43,810 bases of DNA from an uncultured Erysipelotrichaceae bacterium (GTDB lineage Bacteria > Bacillota_I > Bacilli_A > Erysipelotrichales > Erysipelotrichaceae), in NCBI GenBank assembly GCA_902786245.1, contig CADABS010000013.1:1-43810 (forward strand), written 5' to 3'. Numbering within the stretch: position 1 is the first letter of the stretch; each line of letters opens with the position of its first letter. Below, in pieces: positions 39,280-43,810 of the stretch. Made by a program: the position numbers and the translations under genes. The notes under the pieces were generated by a model. That model searched no databases, was not told the DNA's origin, and saw nothing but the letters and a program-made list of their open reading frames with translations.

Positions 39280-40067
39280 TGCTACTGGCAATTGATGTTG
39301 GCAATACGAATATCAGTCTCGGCATCATGGACGGTGATACACTGATCGGCAGATACCGGCTGATGACAAAGACGACGAGAACTTCGGATGAATACGGATT
39401 CTTCCTGGTCAATTTTCTGACCCAGTCGAAGGTTGTACCGGAAGAAATCAGCGACATTATTATTTCATCGGTCGTTCCGAAGCTGATGTATTCTCTGACT
39501 TCGGCAATTATCAAGTATCTGAAGAAAGAACCGCTGATCATCGATCACCGCATGGATACAGGCATCAAAGTCATCACCGAGGCAAAATCCGCAGTCGGTG
39601 CCGACCGGATCGTCAATACTTCCTGGGCATGGAATACATATCATTCCTCAGCAATTATCGTGGATTTCGGTACGGCGACGACATTTGACTATGTAAACAA
39701 TGCAGGAGAGTTCCGCTACACGGTCATCATGCCGGGTCTGGAAACCGCTCTCCATGCACTGACATCGCAGACTGCCAAGCTGCCGGAAATCGAAATCGTC
39801 AAGCCGGCTTCGGTTCTCGGCACGAACACGATCGAAGGCATGCAGGCAGGTGCTGTCTACGGATATATCGGTTCCTGCGAATATATCATCCGGAAGATGA
39901 AAGAAGAACTGAATGATCCCGCATGCACCGTCATCGCTACCGGGGGTCTGGGCAGAGTCATTGCCAGAGAGACCGATACGATCGATTCCTATGATCCGGA
40001 TATTGCCTATAAAGGCATGAAGATGATCTATGACCGTCTCAAGGAGAAAAAAGATGAAAATATTTGA
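39279..40067 (+). CDS. coaX: Type III pantothenate kinase
   Basis: A 262-residue CoaX. It phosphorylates pantothenate, the first step of CoA synthesis, so it feeds the pathway served by CoaBC next door. Family motifs are DVGNTNISLGI at the start, GADRIVNTSWAW in the middle and IVDFGTATTFD (phosphate-binding acidic motif), then GLETALHALTSQTAKLP. AAAGGAGAAG lies just upstream. The start overlaps the coaBC stop (TAATG) and the end overlaps the dipeptidase gene, so three genes are coupled. Confidence 0.95.
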   Translation: MLLAIDVGNTNISLGIMDGDTLIGRYRLMTKTTRTSDEYGFFLVNFLTQSKVVPEEISDIIISSVVPKLMYSLTSAIIKYLKKEPLIIDHRMDTGIKVITEAKSAVGADRIVNTSWAWNTYHSSAIIVDFGTATTFDYVNNAGEFRYTVIMPGLETALHALTSQTAKLPEIEIVKPASVLGTNTIEGMQAGAVYGYIGSCEYIIRKMKEELNDPACTVIATGGLGRVIARETDTIDSYDPDIAYKGMKMIYDRLKEKKDENI

Positions 40068-40968
40068 TCTGCATGCGGATATCGCCTGCGCACTGCAGCC
40101 CTATGCAGGAGAAAAAGCCATATTGAAAAACCATTGGCAGAGCCGCCTTGCACAGGGAGAGATCGGTGTAACATCCGCAGCCTCCTTCTTCAGCGGCAGC
40201 CAGTCCTGGCAGCAGATGCAACAGACCGTGCAAGCGGTAAAGAAAGATATCGAAGAATCCGGATACAGACCGATCCTGACAAAAGAAGAACTGCCGGAAG
40301 ACCCTTCTGAACCGCAGTATCTGATGACCATTGAAGGCATGTGCGGCATTCACGAAGATCCGGAAGAAAAGATCAGCTGGCTGTATGCAATGGGCAACCG
40401 GATCGGATCGCTGTGCTGGAATGATCAGAATGATCTGGCAACCGGCAACAGCGGCAGCCCCGGCAGAGGCCTGACGGAACTCGGCCGCAGAGCCGTGCGG
40501 AAGATGAATGAACTGCACATGATCGTCGATGTATCCCACGCAAATGAAAAGACCTTCTGGGATCTTCTGGATGAAAGCAGTCTGCCGCTGATCGCGACCC
40601 ATTCCAATGCCAAGGCGCTGTGCTTTGTCGAAAGGAATCTGACCGACCAGCAGATCCGGGCACTGGCGGAAAAGGGCGGTCTCATCGGCATGAATGCCTG
40701 CGCAAAGTTCATCGATGCAGATCCGGAAAAACAGGACGGCCTGCATCTGGCAGAACATGCCCGCTATATTGCCGATCTTGCCGGTATTGAACACGTTGCC
40801 TGCGGCTTTGATTTCTCTGCCTATTACACAGAGGCATCGCATGATATGAGCGGACCGGAGAAAGCACAGAATTTCATTGAAGGACTGCGCCGCTGCGGGT
40901 TCAGCGAGGACGAAATAAAAGACATTGCTTACCGCAATGTCCTGAGATTCCTGCAGAAATATATGTAA
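40054..40968 (+). CDS. Membrane dipeptidase (peptidase M19)
   Basis: A 304-residue M19 family zinc dipeptidase. The DLHADIA motif at the N-terminus gives the H-x-D zinc ligands. MTIEGMCGI holds the bridging Glu. WNDQNDLATG, VDVSHAN and ATHSNAKAL supply the later His ligands and substrate residues, and CGFDFSA the late Asp. Bacterial members are cytoplasmic despite the family name. It may recycle dipeptides, for example from cell-wall or glutathione-like compounds. GGAGAAAAAAG precedes ATG 40054. The first 14 bases overlap coaX. Its stop codon abuts that of the convergent gene. Confidence 0.9.
   Translation: MKIFDLHADIACALQPYAGEKAILKNHWQSRLAQGEIGVTSAASFFSGSQSWQQMQQTVQAVKKDIEESGYRPILTKEELPEDPSEPQYLMTIEGMCGIHEDPEEKISWLYAMGNRIGSLCWNDQNDLATGNSGSPGRGLTELGRRAVRKMNELHMIVDVSHANEKTFWDLLDESSLPLIATHSNAKALCFVERNLTDQQIRALAEKGGLIGMNACAKFIDADPEKQDGLHLAEHARYIADLAGIEHVACGFDFSAYYTEASHDMSGPEKAQNFIEGLRRCGFSEDEIKDIAYRNVLRFLQKYM
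40912..40941 (-). terminator. Minus-strand terminator inside the 3' end of the dipeptidase gene
   Basis: On the minus strand, GACATTGC-GGTAA-GCAATGTC is a perfect eight-pair hairpin followed by TTTTATTT. It lies just downstream of the nucleotidyltransferase stop and within the coding region of the opposite gene. On the plus strand the hairpin has no T run. Confidence 0.6.
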
Positions 40969-41877
40969 TTACCACAGGACGTCGGGATAGATCCCGTCGT
41001 CTTTCATTTTCTGGATCCGTTCGACAACGACCGGCTTGTCTTCCTTATAGGTGACACCGAACCAGCTGTCGGTACTCGAGAGTACCTTGACCTTGCTCTG
41101 GCCGCTCTGGATCAGACCGCGTACCGTCGTCGGCAGCAGTGCTTCGCATTTCAGCGGATCGGTCTTGAGACCTTCCCGCAGTTCCTGGGCCATCAGATCC
41201 TGTGCTTCTTCAAAGATCTTCGGTGTGAATCCCCAGAAGTTCATCGATACCAGTGTATCTTCATCGAGTTCTTTCCATTCGCCGTTGTCTTTATAAGCAG
41301 CCTTGCCGTTGATTCTGGCGATTTCCTTGACTTCCCGGATACTGCTGAGATAGCCGTCCGCATCTTTTACGCATATACCGCGGGTAACTGTACCGTTGTC
41401 TGTCAGCGTCTTTCCGCACTGGTAGCCGACCATTGCATATTCATCGTCTTTGATTTCTTCGGACAGATACTTGTAGAGAACTCTGTAGGCGTCTTTGCCG
41501 TAGAAGTCATCTGCGTTGATGATGGCAAACGGCTCATGGACGACATTGCGCAGAGCCAGCAGGGCATGGGTCGTTCCCCAGGGCTTTTCGCGTCCTTCCG
41601 GAATGACGATGTCAGCTGGGATATCAGTCATGTCCTGGTAGGCAAAAGCGACTTCCATATGCGGTTCGATCTTATCGGTCAGTGCCTTCCGGAATGCTTC
41701 TTCGTGTTCTCTGCGGATGATCAGCACTACTTTCTCAAAGCCTGCTTCTTTTGCGTCGTAAATGGAAAACTCAATGATCGGTTCTCCGTGGCTGCCGACT
41801 CCGTCGATCTGCTTCATTCCGCCGTAGCGGCTTCCCATTCCGGCAGCGAGAATGGCAAGGGTTGGTTTTTTGTTCAT
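40969..41877 (-). CDS. NTP-transferase family protein (sugar-phosphate nucleotidyltransferase-like)
   Basis: A 302-residue protein of the nucleotidyl transferase fold. The nucleotide-binding motif LAILAAGMGSRYGGMKQI (the G-x-G-x-R...K signature) opens the protein. INADDFYG gives the metal-binding Asp pair. GVTYKEDKPVVVERI near the end resembles the UTP-glucose-1-phosphate uridylyltransferase-like proteins of gut Firmicutes. It should join NTP and a sugar phosphate to make an NDP-sugar; the sugar is unknown. Start ATG 41877 has AAGGAA upstream, and a -10 lies at 41905-41910. Its stop codon abuts the dipeptidase stop (TAATTA). Confidence 0.86.
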   Translation of the reverse strand: MNKKPTLAILAAGMGSRYGGMKQIDGVGSHGEPIIEFSIYDAKEAGFEKVVLIIRREHEEAFRKALTDKIEPHMEVAFAYQDMTDIPADIVIPEGREKPWGTTHALLALRNVVHEPFAIINADDFYGKDAYRVLYKYLSEEIKDDEYAMVGYQCGKTLTDNGTVTRGICVKDADGYLSSIREVKEIARINGKAAYKDNGEWKELDEDTLVSMNFWGFTPKIFEEAQDLMAQELREGLKTDPLKCEALLPTTVRGLIQSGQSKVKVLSSTDSWFGVTYKEDKPVVVERIQKMKDDGIYPDVLW

Positions 41878-41904
41878 TGAAAAATTCCTTTCATGTATAT
41901 TATC

Positions 41905-41910
41905 ATTATA
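41905..41910 (-). promoter_or_regulatory. -10 element for the nucleotidyltransferase gene
   Basis: On the minus strand TATAAT lies 28 bases before ATG 41877. The 55-bp region is shared with the divergent maf gene, and plus-strand TATTAT/TATCAT in the same place could serve maf. Confidence 0.5.
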
Positions 41911-41932
41911 CCGCCTGTGAGGAAGAGAGAGA

Positions 41933-42496
41933 ATGAAATCAGTCATACTTGCATCACAAAGTCCGAGAAGAAAAGAACTGCTGGAGAAATGCGGAATTCC
42001 GTTTTCCTGTGAACCGGCCGATATCAATGAAACGATCGATCCGGAAAAGAAACTGGAAACAGAAGTCATGCGTCTGTCCGAGCAGAAGGCAAGACACGTT
42101 CTGCGCCAGCATCCTTCTGCGGTGGTCATCGGCAGCGATACGACGGTCGCAATCCACGGCAGGCCGCTGGGCAAGCCACGCAGCCGCGAAGAGGCATATG
42201 CCATGCTGGAGGAACTCTCCGGCAATACCCATCATGTCATGACGGGTCTGTGCATCGTATCGGAAGAAAAATGTTTCCGGGGCATCAGTGTTTCGGAAGT
42301 GACATTCATGAAACTGACACCGGAAGAAATCAATGCATATATCGAAACAGGCGAACCGATGGACAAGGCAGGGGCCTACGGCATCCAGGGCGGTGCCGGC
42401 AGATTTATCACAAATATTTCCGGCGATTACTATGCAATCATGGGTCTGCCGTTAAATATGCTGTATCAGGAACTGAAACATATTGAAGAATATTGA
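41933..42496 (+). CDS. maf: Maf/YhdE family nucleoside triphosphate pyrophosphatase
   Basis: A 187-residue Maf protein. The opening LASQSPRRKELLEKCG (S-x-SPRR), GSDTTVAIHGRPLGKPR (Asp metal ligand plus GKP), SGNTHHVMTGL and GAYGIQGGAGRFI are all diagnostic. Maf proteins hydrolyse dTTP, UTP and modified nucleotides, and overexpression blocks septum formation in B. subtilis. GAGGAAGAGAGAG lies directly upstream, at a slightly irregular spacing. The gene is divergent from the nucleotidyltransferase and is followed 26 bases later by a tRNA gene. Confidence 0.93.
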   Translation: MKSVILASQSPRRKELLEKCGIPFSCEPADINETIDPEKKLETEVMRLSEQKARHVLRQHPSAVVIGSDTTVAIHGRPLGKPRSREEAYAMLEELSGNTHHVMTGLCIVSEEKCFRGISVSEVTFMKLTPEEINAYIETGEPMDKAGAYGIQGGAGRFITNISGDYYAIMGLPLNMLYQELKHIEEY

Positions 42497-42521
42497 AAAT
42501 CTGATATTATAAATAGGCTAA

Positions 42522-42592
42522 GCCGCTTTAGTATAGTGGTAATACGCAGCAATGGTAATGCTGAACGGGCAGTTCAATTCTGCCAAGCGGCA
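42522..42592 (+). tRNA. tRNA-Thr (anticodon GGT)
   Basis: A 71-base cloverleaf. The acceptor arm GCCGCTT/AAGCGGC is perfect. The D arm is GTAT/ATAC with a seven-base loop (AGTGGTA). The anticodon arm CAGCA/TGCTG encloses ATGGTAA with anticodon GGT at 42554-42556. A four-base variable loop and T arm GGCAG/CTGCC with loop TTCAATT follow. The discriminator is A92. No CCA is encoded. The short D arm resembles Gly-type tRNAs, but the anticodon is clear. The 3' end is the likely integration site of the element at its right. Confidence 0.85.
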
Positions 42593-42593
42593 T

Positions 42594-42619
42594 AAAGCCC
42601 TATTTCTAGGGCTTTTTTT
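42594..42619 (+). terminator. Terminator after the tRNA
   Basis: AAAGCCCTA and TAGGGCTTT form a nine-pair stem around TTTC, followed by seven T. Confidence 0.88.
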
Positions 42620-42642
42620 AACGTTTGGCTACTCTGTGGCTA

Positions 42643-43677
42643 CTATTTTTTCAAATTATTCAGAAAATCGACTGTTCTGGACTGCCCTTTATCGAAAATA
42701 TGCGAATAGTGTTCCATCGTGATTTTCGGGGAAGAATGACCGATTCTTTTGCTTATTTCGGGTACCGGAACGCCTGCATCCCACAGCATTGACACATGAC
42801 TGTGCCGTAAATCATGGATGCGCATGTCCGGCAGACCGGCGGCATTCAGGTTCCTCTTGAAGTGCCATGTAATGCTGTTGTTATCCAGAGGAGAATCATC
42901 ACCGAACAGCCATTCGCCTTCGCGCCGGCAAAGAGCAGCAACTTTTCTGTTTGTATCATCATCCAGCATGACCCAGCGTTCTGTTCTTGTTTTCGTTGTC
43001 CGCAGAGATGTTACATCCCTCCGCATGGATTTGAATATATGCACACGTTTTCCAACCGGATCGTAATCCGTCTTTCTGAGCGCTTTTGCTTCGCCTTTCC
43101 GGCATCCGGTCATGAACAGAAACTGAAAGAATGCTGCAAAGATAGGATTCTCTTCTTGCTCCAGGAACGAGGTGAACTGTCCGTAATTGAGCAATACCAT
43201 CTCATGGAAGTCGTCCAGTTCCAGCGGGAAAGTCTTCAGCACTTTGCATTGATCAGGTATGTCAAACGTTTCCCAGGCATATCTTCCGACCTGCTTCACA
43301 TAGCCGATAATATCGTTCTTTGTCCTGGTTGATATCGGCCAGTCATTTAAGGATTCGCGCCATTGGATCAGCTCCTGCTTTGTGATGGACCGCATGGAGC
43401 GGTTCATCAAAGACTTTGCGTATTTGTTCACCCGGGATCTGCGCTGCTGCGTAGTGGTCTCAGAAGCGCGGTTTGCCATCGCAAGAGATTCAAACATCGT
43501 TGCGAACGTGTCAGAGTCTGTCAGACTGGATTCATGCCGGTGGTTGATCTCATAGGATTGCGCCTGCTGCTTTGTGGCGAATCCGCGTTTCCTGGTCAAG
43601 TGCAGCTCTCCATCAGATCCGCGGACACGGAACTGACACTCCCACTTTCCGGTTTTCTTGTTTTTACTGACCGACAT
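42643..43677 (-). CDS. Tyrosine recombinase/integrase
   Basis: A 344-residue phage-type integrase. An N-terminal arm-binding region (1-50) with a three-strand pattern is followed by a SAM-like core-binding domain (about 55-155) and a catalytic domain. The catalytic set is Arg193 (TGCRKGEA), a Lys near 229, H288-x-x-R291 (IHDLRH), His314 (IGHSS) and Tyr324 (MEHYSHI). It reads towards the adjacent tRNA gene, the usual arrangement for an element inserted in a tRNA 3' end. AAAGGAG lies upstream of the ATG. It is likely the integrase of an element (prophage or ICE) that extends beyond the right edge of the window. Confidence 0.92.
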   Translation of the reverse strand: MSVSKNKKTGKWECQFRVRGSDGELHLTRKRGFATKQQAQSYEINHRHESSLTDSDTFATMFESLAMANRASETTTQQRRSRVNKYAKSLMNRSMRSITKQELIQWRESLNDWPISTRTKNDIIGYVKQVGRYAWETFDIPDQCKVLKTFPLELDDFHEMVLLNYGQFTSFLEQEENPIFAAFFQFLFMTGCRKGEAKALRKTDYDPVGKRVHIFKSMRRDVTSLRTTKTRTERWVMLDDDTNRKVAALCRREGEWLFGDDSPLDNNSITWHFKRNLNAAGLPDMRIHDLRHSHVSMLWDAGVPVPEISKRIGHSSPKITMEHYSHIFDKGQSRTVDFLNNLKK

Positions 43678-43689
43678 AATTTCTCCTTT

Positions 43690-43810
43690 CTATTTCAGTG
43701 CATATTTGTTTTCCGCCAGTGTCCTGATCACATCGGCTGCAACGACTCTGGGTATACCGATCTCGACAGCGACTTCGATCGGGTCCCGGTCACGCAGATC
43801 GATGTGCTGC
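43690..43810 (-). CDS. Partial gene upstream of the integrase, unknown function
   Basis: Only the last 40 codons lie in the window; the frame is open to the right edge and ends at TAG 43690-43692, just before the integrase ribosome site. The visible residues (IDLRDRDPIEVAVEIGIPR, then VAADVIRTLAENKYALK) look like a small helical, possibly helix-turn-helix, end. In integrative elements this position often holds an excisionase or regulator, but nothing in the sequence proves it. It is probably co-transcribed with the integrase. Confidence 0.55.
   Translation of the reverse strand, partial: QHIDLRDRDPIEVAVEIGIPRVVAADVIRTLAENKYALK

Noticed and set aside
38161-39291. A 376-codon minus-strand frame opposite coaBC
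   Set aside because: CoaBC has all family motifs on the plus strand; the opposite frame has low complexity and no start context.

Overview
The window looks like chromosomal DNA of a low-to-mid GC Gram-positive anaerobe (Bacillota; Erysipelotrichia or a neighbouring gut lineage is my best guess). The signs are strong GGAGG-type ribosome binding sites, a two-subunit glycine decarboxylase (GcvPA/GcvPB), SepF, a flavodiiron protein with rubredoxin tails for O2/NO detoxification, lipoproteins with a lipobox and no outer-membrane partners. The lineage is inferred from gene content only; no database was searched.

Region 1 (1-7342) is an accessory run of tightly packed plus-strand genes: two related large membrane proteins, three or four members of a small multi-pass membrane protein family (one frameshifted, one truncated), a ketopantoate-reductase-like enzyme, an alpha/beta hydrolase, a START-like protein, two tandem ATC-hydrolase-family proteins with a conserved cysteine set, and a membrane-anchored methyltransferase. 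A decayed TetR-type regulator on the minus strand (7378-7690) closes it. Region 2 (7795-15577) holds a ZIP metal transporter, an XRE-REC regulator divergent from a 1061-residue c-di-GMP protein (REC, degenerate GGDEF, EAL, two membrane segments, intact GGDEF), an MBL-fold hydrolase and a GH3 lipoprotein.

Region 3 (15725-22230) is a complete glycine cleavage operon, gcvT-gcvH-gcvPA-gcvPB, continuing by overlaps into a lipoate-protein ligase and dihydrolipoyl dehydrogenase. It encodes all four catalytic proteins plus the enzyme that lipoylates GcvH. Region 4 (22330-30642) is a string of small units: a zinc-ribbon protein, an internally deleted insertion sequence bounded by 18-bp inverted repeats, GtrA, a frameshifted gene, a MerR regulator with a textbook operator, a small HD (alarmone-hydrolase-like) protein, a five-domain flavodiiron protein joined to a Gln-rich repeat protein, a YdbC-like protein, SepF, an unrecognised protein, a Lys/Ser/Thr-repeat protein and a small membrane protein.

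Region 5 (30751-36757) is an exporter operon: a WG-repeat/SH3 lipoprotein, adaptor 1, MacB-type ATPase, adaptor 2 (with a large insertion) and MacB-type permease. Region 6 (36801-42496) is mostly housekeeping: LOG-family protein, YfcE phosphodiesterase, CoaBC and CoaX for coenzyme A synthesis, an M19 dipeptidase, a sugar-nucleotidyltransferase-like protein and Maf. Region 7 (42522-43810) is a tRNA-Thr(GGT) followed by a convergent tyrosine recombinase and a partial gene. This is the likely left edge of an integrated element that continues past the window.
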